NCBI GenBank assembly: GCA_029865345.1
Contig: JAOUHD010000002.1
Span: 1-60,678 of the forward strand
Source: Nitrospira sp.
GTDB taxonomy: Bacteria; Nitrospirota; Nitrospiria; Nitrospirales; Nitrospiraceae
Length of the DNA stretch: 60,678 nucleotides
Direction of reading: 5' to 3'
This document shows positions 22,072 through 32,921 of the stretch, piece by piece; position 1 is the stretch's first letter, and each line of letters starts with the position of its first letter. The position numbers and the translations under genes are program-made. The notes under the pieces were generated by a model that worked only from the letters and a program-made list of their open reading frames with translations, made no database searches and was not told the origin of the DNA.

Positions 22072-25000
22072 ATGTATCTGAAATCTATGAACATGATGGG
22101 CTTCAAGTCGTTCGCGGAAGCCAAGATTGAATTCCCTGAGGGGGTCACTGCGGTCGTCGGGCCGAATGGGAGCGGAAAGAGCAACGTCGTAGATGCCATC
22201 CTATGGGTATTGGGCGAGCAAAGCACCAAAACGCTCAGAAGTGAAAAGATGGAAGACGTCATTTTTAACGGTACCGAACTACGAAAGCCTTTGGGGATGG
22301 CGGAAGTGTCGTTAGTGATGGGTGGGCTTGATCCGGCAATGATGAAGCTGGACGGTGGCTCGGGACTTCCGAACGAGCTGACTGAGGCGCAAGAGATGAT
22401 GATTACCCGCCGTTTGTACCGCAACGGCGAGAGCGAGTATCTCATCAATAAGATTCACTGCAGGTTGAAGGATATCCGTAGCTTGTTGCTCGATACGCGG
22501 GCGGGGAGCAAAGGACACACGGTCATTGCCCAGGGTCAGATCGATCAGATTTTGAATGCGTCGCCGCAAGACAGGCGTGAGCTCATCGAGGAGACCGCAG
22601 GCATTGTCCGGTATAAGAAACAGAAAGCCGAGGCACTACGGAAGTTGGAAGCGACGCAGCAGAATCTTCTACGTGTCCGAGATATTGTGGCAGAGGTCAA
22701 AAAGCAACTCAATTCCTTGGAACGCCAAGCTCGCCAGGCGCGGACCTTTCAGACGCTGCAGGGTGAGGCGCGCGGAATCGAAGTGATATTGTTGACGAGG
22801 GAATTCAGGGTCTTACGACAGGCATTGCAGGAGGCGGACACTGATGTCCTGAATCTGGATCAACAAGACTCTCAGAAAGCGGCCGACCTGGCTCGGCTTA
22901 CAACAGAACTCGAACAAGTGCGTCTTGATGCGATTGCGACCGCTGATTCCATCGGGAAGATTCGAGAGGAACTGGCGGGTGTCGAACAACGGCAGGCCCA
23001 CGCGCTAACGGCGGCGGAGGTCGAACGAAACCGTGGGTTGTTATTCGGCCAGCAACAGGTACAGGAATCAGCTGAGCTGGAGGAGCTAGTCCGATCACAA
23101 GAGCAGTTGGTTGCCGGACTTCGTGCCATCGAGTCGTCATTGACGTCGGTCGAGGAGGAGATGGCGATTCGGGATCGGACTCTCGAGGAACTCGATGAAG
23201 AGCTGACGCGCTTGCTCAATCAACGGGCTGCGGCTGTTGCGGAGGAGGAACGAGGGCGCAAAGATGTGCTGCAATTGGTTGTGCTTGTCGCGAATACTGA
23301 ACAAGGTATCTCGCAATTGGCCAAGCGAATGGAAGATCTCGCGGGCCGCGGCACTCGCTTGTCGTTGGAGCGAGACGAACTGCGAAGCCAGCGTGAGTCG
23401 GCGATTGAGCGCTACGAGATCTTGCGTAAGGAATATGGAGAGGCCGATCGCCTTGTCTCGCAACTACGAACAGAACAACGCACGGTGCAAGAGGAGGAGG
23501 CTCAAGCTACGGGCGCCCTCCAGTCGTTGGATCCGGTGATCTTACGACGCTCGGAAGAGCTGGCCGGAGTGGACTCGCGGCTTGAAGCATTGCAGGGTGT
23601 GGTTCGTGAAGAGATGGGCTACGGTCGGCAGGGGATCCAGCAAGGCCCCGCCCTGAAGTCTTGTGACGGGGTACGGGACGCGGTGGCCGAATGGTTGGTG
23701 GTTCCGTCGGGGATGGAACGGGCGGTTGAGGCGGTGTTGGGAGAGCGCGTTAGAGGATGGTTTGTAGATGAACCGTCTGTTGGGCAGAGGTTGATTCGAT
23801 TTCTTCAACAGGAATCGCTGGGGCGAGGCAGCTTTATTCCGCAGTGCCCACGATGGGAAGGCGGACGGACTCATGCCTGGTGGACGTCGATCGCAACGCA
23901 GCCCGGCGTGGTCGGGCTCGCCGTGGATCTGATCCAAACCGACGCGGCACGAACGGCGGCTCGTGATTCATTGTTCGATCGCATTGTCATTGTTCGATCA
24001 TTGGACCAGGCGATGCACTTGTGGGAGCAACATGTGTGGAGTGCTCCAAATGGTCCAATCTTAGTAACTCTGGATGGGGAAGTGGTGGATGCGTCGGGCA
24101 TCGTGACGGGCGGTCAGGTTCAAGGAACGCCGGGTTTGCTGGAACGCCGGCGAGAGGTGATCGATCTTGAAACCAAACGCCATGTGCTTGTGGAGGAGCT
24201 TAATCAGAGCAAGCAACAGCGAGAGATGGTGTCTGCCCAGATCCAGATGCTCACCCAGCAGGGCCGCCAACTTGGAGATGCGCTTCGAGCCGCCGAGATG
24301 CAGAATCTGTCGCTGCGCAAGGATGAGGAGAAGCTTCAGCATGTACTGAATGACCTTGACCATCGACTCACTGGGCTGGAGACGGAAATTCAGGACGGTG
24401 TCAGCGAAGGTCAGCGGTTAGAACAAGAATCGCACTCGGTCCAGACTCAATTGGGTCAATGGCTGGCTGAGAAGAGCGGACAGGAAATGATGTTGGGGAA
24501 GGTGCGCGAGCAACTGGGGTTGTTCGATAGAAATATGAGAACGCATCAGGAGCATGTGACCGAGGCGAAGCTGACCGCGGAGGGCTTGCGAGCCAAACGG
24601 CAACATGAGCAACTGAACCGCACTCGGGTGACACAACAGATCCAGGAGACGGAAGATCGGCATCGTGCATTGGGTGAGCACCTGAATAGTCTGAATGGGC
24701 TCATCGAGCAGAGCCAGACAGAACAAGCTCGTCAGGAGGGCCTCTGCCAAGAATTCAGTGTCACCGCTGGGCGGGTGAAGGGAGAATTGGTCGCCGCTCA
24801 AGAGCGACAGGCGCAACAAATGGCGGCGAGTCAAACGCGTGAGTCCGGTCTGGAAGAGTTGCGACGAGGGATTTCAGTCCTGCGAGATGCCCGGATGACC
24901 GTTGAGGTTCGTCGAGCGGAAATCCGCACCCAATTGGGAACTGTCGAAGGAACATTGTCGGGGACCTATCAGCTTGACCCCCTCACATTGATCGTTGATC

Positions 25001-25752
25001 CTACGCAGTCGAGCGACTCTATGGCCGAGGCTGAGGCTATGGCCGTAGAGGAACCCGCGCCTCGCTCTGATGCCGAGTTGAAAGAGCAGTTGCAGAAGCT
25101 CCGTGACCGGATGGATCGAATGGGACCCATCAACTTAGCGGCGATCAGCGAACACCAAGAGCTGGAAGAACGCCATACATTCTTGTCTGCCCAAGAGCAG
25201 GATCTGTCAAATTCGATCGCGTCACTGAAGGAAATCATTCAGCGGATTCACCAGACGACGAAAGAGATGTTCTCAGCTACGTACCAAGAGTTGCAGCAGA
25301 AGTTCACCGAGGTCTTCGGCCAGTTCTTCCCTGGCGGAAGGGCCGAGCTGCAGTTGGTCGATGAACCGCCTGCTGAAAACGGTGAACCTTCCGGCAATCA
25401 AGAGCCAGGTATTGAAATCGTGGCGCAACCGCCTGGGAAACGGCTGAAGAGCATCACCATGCTGTCAGGCGGAGAAAAGACGCTTACGGCGATGGCACTG
25501 TTGTTTGCGAGCTTTCTGATCAGGCCGACACCGTTCTGCCTGTTGGACGAAATCGACGCCCCGCTGGACGAGGAAAATATCGGACGGTTTACGGGGGTCT
25601 TGAAGGAGCTGGCGCAGACCGCGCAGTTCCTCGTCATTACGCACAATAAGCGGACGATGAGCATCGCTGATTCCCTCTTTGGCGTCACCATGGAGGAGCC
25701 GGGGGTATCCAAATTGGTGTCCGTCAGGCTCGGCGATTTGCAACCAGTGTAG
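22072..25752 (+). CDS. smc: Chromosome segregation protein SMC
   Basis: MYLKSMNMMGFKSFAEAKIEF; Walker A GPNGSGKSNVVDAI; hinge; LSGGEKTLTAMALLFA signature and CLLDEIDAPLDEEN. Confidence 0.97.
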   Translation: MYLKSMNMMGFKSFAEAKIEFPEGVTAVVGPNGSGKSNVVDAILWVLGEQSTKTLRSEKMEDVIFNGTELRKPLGMAEVSLVMGGLDPAMMKLDGGSGLPNELTEAQEMMITRRLYRNGESEYLINKIHCRLKDIRSLLLDTRAGSKGHTVIAQGQIDQILNASPQDRRELIEETAGIVRYKKQKAEALRKLEATQQNLLRVRDIVAEVKKQLNSLERQARQARTFQTLQGEARGIEVILLTREFRVLRQALQEADTDVLNLDQQDSQKAADLARLTTELEQVRLDAIATADSIGKIREELAGVEQRQAHALTAAEVERNRGLLFGQQQVQESAELEELVRSQEQLVAGLRAIESSLTSVEEEMAIRDRTLEELDEELTRLLNQRAAAVAEEERGRKDVLQLVVLVANTEQGISQLAKRMEDLAGRGTRLSLERDELRSQRESAIERYEILRKEYGEADRLVSQLRTEQRTVQEEEAQATGALQSLDPVILRRSEELAGVDSRLEALQGVVREEMGYGRQGIQQGPALKSCDGVRDAVAEWLVVPSGMERAVEAVLGERVRGWFVDEPSVGQRLIRFLQQESLGRGSFIPQCPRWEGGRTHAWWTSIATQPGVVGLAVDLIQTDAARTAARDSLFDRIVIVRSLDQAMHLWEQHVWSAPNGPILVTLDGEVVDASGIVTGGQVQGTPGLLERRREVIDLETKRHVLVEELNQSKQQREMVSAQIQMLTQQGRQLGDALRAAEMQNLSLRKDEEKLQHVLNDLDHRLTGLETEIQDGVSEGQRLEQESHSVQTQLGQWLAEKSGQEMMLGKVREQLGLFDRNMRTHQEHVTEAKLTAEGLRAKRQHEQLNRTRVTQQIQETEDRHRALGEHLNSLNGLIEQSQTEQARQEGLCQEFSVTAGRVKGELVAAQERQAQQMAASQTRESGLEELRRGISVLRDARMTVEVRRAEIRTQLGTVEGTLSGTYQLDPLTLIVDPTQSSDSMAEAEAMAVEEPAPRSDAELKEQLQKLRDRMDRMGPINLAAISEHQELEERHTFLSAQEQDLSNSIASLKEIIQRIHQTTKEMFSATYQELQQKFTEVFGQFFPGGRAELQLVDEPPAENGEPSGNQEPGIEIVAQPPGKRLKSITMLSGGEKTLTAMALLFASFLIRPTPFCLLDEIDAPLDEENIGRFTGVLKELAQTAQFLVITHNKRTMSIADSLFGVTMEEPGVSKLVSVRLGDLQPV

Positions 25753-26247
25753 GGGTCGGTCGTCCGGCGCCACAAGCTTCTGCTCAACGTAAGGATTAAG
25801 AGTTCTCACACCTTTCTTCACTGTCCTGGTTAGACTCGTTTCGGGACGGTCTTACCGTTAGCCGTGATCTGTCTCCAGGTGACAGACACAGTTTTCTGCT
25901 TACCGCCATAGCCTCTTTTGTCTCTGCAGTGCCAATTCCCGTAGGTAGTTTGACATTTTAGCGTTCAAGAATGTCCAGGTCATATGCCGGGAAATGCTCT
26001 GGTCATCTGAAAGGGCTGCAGAGTTGTGGAGCGAGCTCCCATCACGTACTGAGACGTGGATGCCAGGTATTGAATTAAAGCGTAATTTGTCAAATGCTTA
26101 TGGAGCTGTTCACTCTTATGTGCCAATAGTGGATGTGTAGTCAAGAAAAGTGGTTTTGCTATGAAATGGCGAATGACTCACGGTATCGTTGTTGCTCTAG
26201 CGAGAGTGTGAAGGCTGCTTCACAACCTGCATCAACGAGGAGGGATC

Positions 26248-26496
26248 ATGGCGCTTTCGAAAATCCAGGATAGAGGGCTCCACCCACAGTCGGTTGCTCT
26301 TGCCTATGTGACCTTGGAAGCACTGCTCAGGTCAAACTGCAAAGCGGCGGAGGGGCCATTGCAGGTGGCGCGGGACGAGCGGAAGGAAGAGTTGGAGCAT
26401 GATCCTTTGAGGTCTGCCAGAGGCATTGTCAATGGACTACGCCTGTCAGTCACGTTGTGGAGTTTCGTTACTCTCGTTGTCCTCTTGACGCGGTAA
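26248..26496 (+). CDS. Small hypothetical protein with C-terminal TM segment
   Basis: AGGAGGG RBS upstream of ATG; hydrophobic C-terminus SVTLWSFVTLVVLL. Confidence 0.45.
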   Translation: MALSKIQDRGLHPQSVALAYVTLEALLRSNCKAAEGPLQVARDERKEELEHDPLRSARGIVNGLRLSVTLWSFVTLVVLLTR

Positions 26497-27198
26497 CCAT
26501 TTTCCCGTCTTGTCGCACTTACCTTTCTGCGCACATCTTTTTCAGGCCCACACCCATCGTGTTTTTAGTGAGGACATGTTGCGAGTGGCAGCATAAGTCA
26601 CTAGCCGAACCTGAATTTGTCACTCCAAAAACTCACTATCTGCTTCTGGCTGAAGATTAAGGTGAACACTGGCAATGTCGGAACCTCCGTCTAGGGTCCA
26701 ACAGTGTGTTGGCTTTAACTCTCTTCGCCACGATGATAACAATACAAGTCCCGACGAGAGCCACGACTGGCTCAGTGACTGCGACGGTTTGGGGGCTGCC
26801 ACGAACAGCGTGAATTTCCGCATTGCTACTGCTGGCCCCATCAGCACTGATCGTGGTATCGATCAACGGCAGCTTTGTCAGGGTGGGCTGTCTACCTACC
26901 ATCTGTAACTTGGCGATAGCAGTGGTGAGGTCCCTCTCATGAAGTGATCGATGGGTGGAGTAATGCCGCGGCGTTCAGTTATGGGTACGGTAGAAGCGGT
27001 GTTCTCAACCACCTACACCGATAAAAAATATAGATACTTCAGACACTTCTCCCGCCACTTGCTTGACTCGTTTCCAATCGTCTGTTATAAGCCTTCGGGG
27101 TATCCACAGGGAGTATTGGAAAGGTTTACGAAGGGAGACCATTGCAAGATGCCGGTCTTTCACCCTCCTCAGTCCTGTCGGTTAAGTCATAAAGATTC

Positions 27199-29382
27199 AT
27201 GAATATCATCAAGGCGTTGTTCAACCGCCTCTCTGACAGCCTGCTCTCGACTGTTCAAGGGCGATTCGATCCTGCTACGGAGTTGACTCCTGTCGCGTCG
27301 CTTCGCTTAGTTTCTGACAAACCGGTTATCCTGGCTTCATTAGATTCTTCGGCTGCTCGCCGGCCTATCGGTCATGCTGTGAGCCAACCTGATGCAGTGG
27401 ATGACGCAATCAGGCGGAGTCAATCATGGTTCTTCAACCGTCAACATGCCGAAGGGTATTGGGTTGCTGAGCTGGAAGCGGACACCACGCTGACCTCTGA
27501 ATACGTCATGCTGCGTCGGTTTCTCGATCGGGTCGATCCTGATCGAGAGGTGAAGGCTGTCCGATACCTCCAGACGACACAACTGCAGGACGGTGGATGG
27601 CCGATTTATTATGGTGGCCCCGCGGAGATCAGCGCATCGGTCAAAGCATATTTTGCACTTAAGTTGTGCGGGGTGTCGGCGGACGAACCGTTCATGGTGC
27701 GAGCAAAAGAGCGGATTCTGGCCATGGGCGGTGTTCTGCAAGCCAACGTGTTTACCAAGATTACGCTGGCCCTGTTCGATCAGTACGATTGGGAAGGTGT
27801 TCCCCATATGCCGGTCGAACTGATGTTGTTGCCGAAGAAGTTCTACTTCAGTATTTATGCGATCTCGTATTGGTCCCGGGCCGTGCTGATTCCCTTACTC
27901 ATTGTATTTGCGCATCGCCCGGTCTGCCGAATCCCACGTGAACAAGGCATTGATGAGTTGTACCCCATTTCGCGCCAGGAAGTCCGTTATTGGAAGTACC
28001 CTCCGTTCAACAAGGATCAGGCCTGGTTCACCCCGCATAACTTCTTCGTGGCATTGGATGTGATGCTGAAACTGTATGATCGGATGCCCATGCGGGTGTT
28101 ACGGGAAAAAGCGCTGCACAAAGCCGCTTGCTGGATGGTGGATCATCTCAAAGGGGCCGGCGGACTCGGTGCCATCTATCCGGCGATGGCCAACTCCATC
28201 ATGGCGCTTCAATGCTTAGGATACGATGCCGATGATCCCCTGGTCGTCAAGGCGCTTCGGGAGATCGAGGCGCTGGAAGTCTACGATTCTGCGATGGTCG
28301 ATGGTGAGTCCGTTCCCACTCTCCATCTCCAGCCCTGTTTTTCTCCTGTTTGGGATACCGCGTTGCTTATGAATGCGCTGGTTGAAGCGGGAGTGGCGCA
28401 GGATCATCCTGCGTTCCAAAAAGCAGGTCGGTATCTCATGTCCCGGCAAACCAAGACTGTTGGTGACTGGATCATCTCCTCACCGAATGCGGAACCTGGC
28501 GGATGGTACTTCCAGTTTGAGAATGAATCGTATCCGGATGTTGACGATTCCGCAGTAGTCATCATGGCGCTCTCCAAGTTGAAGATTCCGGGTCATGCTG
28601 ACGAACTGAACGAGTCTATTCGCCGCGGGATGCGCTGGGTCTTGGCGATGCAGGGATCCGACGGCGGTTGGGGCGCCTACGATAAAGACAACAACCGAGT
28701 CGTCTTCAACTATATCCCCTTTGCCGATCATAAGGCGCTCTTGGACCCCAGTACCTCCGATTTGGCTGGGCGTTGTCTAGAGATGCTCGGCGCATTGGGA
28801 TACGACAAGACGCATCCAGCCGCAGGACCGGCCTTGGCGTTTCTGAAAAAAGAGCAGGAGAAAGACGGCAGTTGGTACGGACGCTGGGGTGTTAATTATA
28901 TCTATGGGACGTGGTCTGTCTTAGCAGGACTCAGGGCCATCGGAGAAGATCTTTCGGCGCCGTATATTCGTCGAGCGGTTGCCTGGTTGGAGTCGAAACA
29001 GAATCCTGACGGTGGATGGGGTGAGTCCTGTCTTTCCTATAGGGACGATGGTGAGGCGCACGGTAAAGGGGAGAGTACACCCTCGCAAACAGCATGGGCG
29101 TTGATGGCTCTGATGTCGGCTGATGAGGTTGATTCTTTCAGTGTTGCGCGTGGGGTGCAGTTTCTCCTTCGTTGGCAGATGAAGGATGGCTCGTGGGAGG
29201 AAATTAGTCATACCGGCACGGGATTTCCGCGCGTGTTTTACCTTCGGTATCATTGGTATTGCCAGTACTTCCCCCTGTGGGCTCTAGCGATGTACCGTAA
29301 TCTCCGTTCCCGCGGGAAGATCCGGGCTGACGAACTTCGTCATCACATTCAAGGAACTGACTTGTATCGGTCCGAGCATTGA
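27199..29382 (+). CDS. shc: Squalene-hopene cyclase
   Basis: DVDDSAVV catalytic motif and several QDGGWG-type QW repeats. Confidence 0.97.
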   Translation: MNIIKALFNRLSDSLLSTVQGRFDPATELTPVASLRLVSDKPVILASLDSSAARRPIGHAVSQPDAVDDAIRRSQSWFFNRQHAEGYWVAELEADTTLTSEYVMLRRFLDRVDPDREVKAVRYLQTTQLQDGGWPIYYGGPAEISASVKAYFALKLCGVSADEPFMVRAKERILAMGGVLQANVFTKITLALFDQYDWEGVPHMPVELMLLPKKFYFSIYAISYWSRAVLIPLLIVFAHRPVCRIPREQGIDELYPISRQEVRYWKYPPFNKDQAWFTPHNFFVALDVMLKLYDRMPMRVLREKALHKAACWMVDHLKGAGGLGAIYPAMANSIMALQCLGYDADDPLVVKALREIEALEVYDSAMVDGESVPTLHLQPCFSPVWDTALLMNALVEAGVAQDHPAFQKAGRYLMSRQTKTVGDWIISSPNAEPGGWYFQFENESYPDVDDSAVVIMALSKLKIPGHADELNESIRRGMRWVLAMQGSDGGWGAYDKDNNRVVFNYIPFADHKALLDPSTSDLAGRCLEMLGALGYDKTHPAAGPALAFLKKEQEKDGSWYGRWGVNYIYGTWSVLAGLRAIGEDLSAPYIRRAVAWLESKQNPDGGWGESCLSYRDDGEAHGKGESTPSQTAWALMALMSADEVDSFSVARGVQFLLRWQMKDGSWEEISHTGTGFPRVFYLRYHWYCQYFPLWALAMYRNLRSRGKIRADELRHHIQGTDLYRSEH

Positions 29383-30206
29383 CCTACGCCGATTCTCTTT
29401 CCCCGCGCTTATCTGGTACTGTGCCATCGAAACGAATCGCAATTTTTTCCGCCACCACTTGGGAAATGAGCGCCGTTCAGTCGGCGCTTCCTCCGGGTGT
29501 TGAGCGTCGAGTCGGCGGGTGCACTGTTTTCGTGTGCACTGTAGGCGATAGGGAATATTGTCTAGCTCAAACCGGCGTTGGTCTTGAAAAAGCGGAGCGA
29601 ATCGCCGCCCAACTGCTTGACAGCCAATCGTTTAGTCTTGTGGTGTCGACGGGGTTTGCCTGTGCGCTTATCGCAGCGGATATCGGGGCACTCTTGGTAG
29701 GTCGTGAAGTGGTGTATTGCGGGAATCATGGCGACAAGCCGTCAGCGGTTCTCGATTTGCCGGGTGATGAACGGGACCTCACCGTGACGTATGTCGAGAC
29801 CCTGGTGCCGTCCGAACACATTGGGCGGTTTGTCTCGACCGATCACATCATTGGCAGTGCCCGAGAAAAGCAAAGGTTTGCGCAGAGGACTCAGGCCATT
29901 GGCCTCGACATGGAAAGTTCCGCTTTGGCTGCTCAAGCACAACGGGCGCAGGTTCCCTTTGTGATCATCCGATCCGTTTCGGATCTTCTGGACGAAGATC
30001 TTCCACTTGACTTCAATCTGTTTCTCAGGCCCACTGGGTGGCTGAAAGGGATCGAGACGATCTTGGCCGCCCCTTCATGTCTCTTGGGTCTTGGCCGGCT
30101 TCGTCGGCAGAGTTTGGTCGCAGCAGAGACCTTGACGACCTTTTTCCGCAGCTACGTGGCAGCGATGGCGACTGATCGACCGAAGAAGGCACTCTCGCCG
30201 ATTTGA
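29379..30206 (+). CDS. hpnG: Hopanoid-associated phosphorylase/nucleosidase HpnG
   Basis: Nucleosidase-like LDMESSALAAQAQ and position directly after shc. Confidence 0.85.
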   Translation: MTYADSLSPRLSGTVPSKRIAIFSATTWEMSAVQSALPPGVERRVGGCTVFVCTVGDREYCLAQTGVGLEKAERIAAQLLDSQSFSLVVSTGFACALIAADIGALLVGREVVYCGNHGDKPSAVLDLPGDERDLTVTYVETLVPSEHIGRFVSTDHIIGSAREKQRFAQRTQAIGLDMESSALAAQAQRAQVPFVIIRSVSDLLDEDLPLDFNLFLRPTGWLKGIETILAAPSCLLGLGRLRRQSLVAAETLTTFFRSYVAAMATDRPKKALSPI

Positions 30207-30208
30207 CC

Positions 30209-30976
30209 ATGACGCTACTCGCACTCATGGGCCGATGGGCCCTTGCCTATGTGGCGGAAATGGGCCGGATGCTGATCTTCATGGTGGCATCCTTCGCCTG
30301 GTTGGCACGTCCGCCGCTACGGGGCAGGCAAATCATCAAGCAACTCCACTTCATCGGCTACAAGTCGACGTTTGTTGTCGTGCTGACGGCCGCCTTTACC
30401 GGGATGGTTCTGGCGCTGCAAGGCTATTATACGTTACGAAAGTTTGGGTCTGAAGGACTGTTGGGTTCCGCAGTAGCGATCAGCATGATTCGCGAGCTTG
30501 GGCCGGTCTTGGCTGCGCTCATGGTGACGGCTCGGGCTGGTTCCGCGATCACGGCGGAGATTGGTATCATGCGGATCACGGAGCAGATCGACGCGCTCGA
30601 TACGATGGCCATCAATCCGCTCCAATACCTGATTACGCCGAAACTTGTTGCCGGGTTGATCGGTGTGCCTCTGTTGGTAGCCATCTTCGACGTGGTGGGA
30701 ATCTATGGAGGCCATCTGGTCGGGGTGGAACTGCTTGGTGTGAATGCGGGTTCGTATTGGAACTCCATCGAGTCTGCGGTGGAATGGAAAGATGTCTATG
30801 GCGGCATTCTCAAGTCTGTTAGTTTTGGTCTCATCGTGAGCTGGGTCTGTTGCTATAAAGGCTTTTACACCAAGATGAGTGCCGAGGGGCTCGGCACCGC
30901 CACGACAGAGGCGGTCGTGTTGTCGTCGGTCTTGATTCTCATCTGGGACTATTTCCTGACATCATTGTTTATGTAA
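30209..30976 (+). CDS. mlaE: MlaE-family ABC transporter permease
   Basis: MIRELGPVLAALMVTARAGSAITAEIGIMRITEQIDAL. Confidence 0.95.
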   Translation: MTLLALMGRWALAYVAEMGRMLIFMVASFAWLARPPLRGRQIIKQLHFIGYKSTFVVVLTAAFTGMVLALQGYYTLRKFGSEGLLGSAVAISMIRELGPVLAALMVTARAGSAITAEIGIMRITEQIDALDTMAINPLQYLITPKLVAGLIGVPLLVAIFDVVGIYGGHLVGVELLGVNAGSYWNSIESAVEWKDVYGGILKSVSFGLIVSWVCCYKGFYTKMSAEGLGTATTEAVVLSSVLILIWDYFLTSLFM

Positions 30977-30978
30977 CC

Positions 30979-31737
30979 ATGCTGAAGCTCGTCGGTGTGA
31001 CAAAGATGTTGGGAGGACAACCGGTGCTGCGAGGTATCGACCTTGACGTACCAGAAGGGAAACTCACGACGATCATTGGACGCAGTGGGGAAGGCAAGAG
31101 CGTGTTGCTCAAGCACATGATCGGCTTGCTCCAGCCTGACTCCGGAGAAGTGTGGGTCGATGGAGTCGAGATTTCTCGGCTCCGCGGCCATGCCCTCAAC
31201 GAAGTGCGCAAACGGTTCGCGATGTTGTTTCAGGGCGCGGCACTGTTCGATTCACTGACGGTCTTCGAAAACGTGGCGTTTCCGCTCAGAGAACGACTTC
31301 GAATGAAAGGGTCGGATGTGACCAGCCGTGTCGATGAAAAGCTGGAACAGGTAGGTTTGGCGGGAATGGGACACAAGTTTCCAGCGGAATTGAGCGGGGG
31401 CATGCGAAAACGAGCCGGCCTGGCCCGCGCGTTGGTGATGCAACCGGAGATTATCCTCTTCGACGAGCCGACGACGGGGCTCGATCCGCTCATGGCTAAG
31501 TCAATCCATGATCTGATTACAAGTATGCAGCGGAAGTTTGGGTTTACCGCCGTGATGGTGAGCCATGAGATTCCAGAGATATTCGGGATTTCGGATTATA
31601 TCGCGATGTTGAAACGTGGGAAAATAGCCGTGATGGCAGAGCCGGAAGAATTTCAACGGACGTCCGATCCTGAAATCAGAGAATTCATTTCAGTTGGCGG
31701 GACGATGCCGCTCACCAAGGTAGTGTCTGGGGGCTAG
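30979..31737 (+). CDS. mlaF: MlaF-family ABC transporter ATP-binding protein
   Basis: Walker A GRSGEGKSVLLKHM, ELSGGMRKRAGLARAL, DEPTTGLDP. Confidence 0.95.
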   Translation: MLKLVGVTKMLGGQPVLRGIDLDVPEGKLTTIIGRSGEGKSVLLKHMIGLLQPDSGEVWVDGVEISRLRGHALNEVRKRFAMLFQGAALFDSLTVFENVAFPLRERLRMKGSDVTSRVDEKLEQVGLAGMGHKFPAELSGGMRKRAGLARALVMQPEIILFDEPTTGLDPLMAKSIHDLITSMQRKFGFTAVMVSHEIPEIFGISDYIAMLKRGKIAVMAEPEEFQRTSDPEIREFISVGGTMPLTKVVSGG

Positions 31738-31749
31738 AGGAGTGCCATA

Positions 31750-32193
31750 ATGGAGAAAAGCAGATTGGAGCTGATCGTCGGGGTCTTCGTGCTGGTCGGG
31801 ATTGTCTGTTTGGGCTATCTCTCAATAAAACTCGGCAAGTTGGAACTCATCGGGGGAGATGTCTACGAAGTGGATGCGCTGTTCAATTCAGCCACAGGGC
31901 TGAAGTCCGGAGCGGCTGTGGAGGTTGCCGGCGTGGAGGTGGGTCGAGTCAAGACAATCAGACTGAAAGAGGACCGGGCTATGGTGAGGTTGGCGGTACA
32001 CAATGGGACGAAGCTCTATTCGGATACCATCGCCTCGATCAAGACCAGAGGGATCATCGGAGAAAAATACCTCGCGCTCTCGCCAGGAGGAGGAGGAGAT
32101 CCTCTGAAACCGGGAGATGCCATTCGTGATACGGAATCAGGCCTCGACTTGGAGGAATTGGTGAGTCAATACGTTCATGGTAAGGTCAACTAA
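31750..32193 (+). CDS. mlaD: MlaD/MCE-domain protein
   Basis: LIVGVFVLVGIVCLGYLSIKLG; MCE pattern YEVDALFNSATGLKSGAAVEVAGVEVGRV. Confidence 0.93.
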   Translation: MEKSRLELIVGVFVLVGIVCLGYLSIKLGKLELIGGDVYEVDALFNSATGLKSGAAVEVAGVEVGRVKTIRLKEDRAMVRLAVHNGTKLYSDTIASIKTRGIIGEKYLALSPGGGGDPLKPGDAIRDTESGLDLEELVSQYVHGKVN

Positions 32194-32263
32194 CCGGATC
32201 TACCCGTAAGGCGTGGCGGGAAAGACGAACATAAATATATTTGGTGTCGGAGAGAGGGGCGCG

Positions 32264-32905
32264 ATGATAGTGATCAGGGATACGTGGATTGAGTGGAGAG
32301 GCGGCAGCTCGTGGTTCATGGTGCTTATGATTGTAATCGGCATCGGGGTGATGGCGGTACCAGGGTATGCAGGGCCTCCTACCGATTCCATGAAATCGAC
32401 GATCGATGAAGTGCTTCGTATCGTAAAGGAAAAGGAGCTCAAGCAACCAGCGAAGTCAGAGGAACGTCGACACCTACTTGAGAAGGTGGTGTCGGCTCGA
32501 TTTGACTATATGGAAATGTCCAGACGGGCGCTTGGAGCTCCCTGGAACCAGCTGACTGATCAGCAAAAACAGGAATTTGTCGATCTCTTTCAGACGCTGC
32601 TGACTAATTCGTACGCGGACAAGGTCGAAACCTATTCTGGCGAAGGCGTGCAGTATCTCAATGAACGAACGGAGAAAGAGTACGCGGAAGTCAGGACCAA
32701 AGTGCTTTCGGGAAAGACGGAGATCCCGCTTGACTATCGCTTGGTCAATAAGGCAGATGATTGGCGGGTCTATGACGTCGTCGTGGACGGAGTCAGTCTG
32801 GTGAACAACTATCGCGGGCAGTTTACGAAGATTCTTCGTGCCTCTTCTTATTCAGATCTCGTCGATCAGCTCCGCAAAAAATCCGACAAGCTCAAGGCGC
32901 CATAA
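32264..32905 (+). CDS. mlaC: MlaC-family substrate-binding protein
   Basis: Position after mlaD; LTDQQKQEFVDLFQTLLTNSYADKVETYSGEGV. Confidence 0.88.
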   Translation: MIVIRDTWIEWRGGSSWFMVLMIVIGIGVMAVPGYAGPPTDSMKSTIDEVLRIVKEKELKQPAKSEERRHLLEKVVSARFDYMEMSRRALGAPWNQLTDQQKQEFVDLFQTLLTNSYADKVETYSGEGVQYLNERTEKEYAEVRTKVLSGKTEIPLDYRLVNKADDWRVYDVVVDGVSLVNNYRGQFTKILRASSYSDLVDQLRKKSDKLKAP

Positions 32906-32921
32906 CGTCGTTTGCGGAATC

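Noticed and set aside
25840-25960. Minus-strand reading KCQTTYGNWHCRDKRGYGGKQKTVSVTWRQITANGKTVPKRV after smc
   Set aside because: No canonical start codon, under 50 aa, and no family recognised; may be a remnant or chance.
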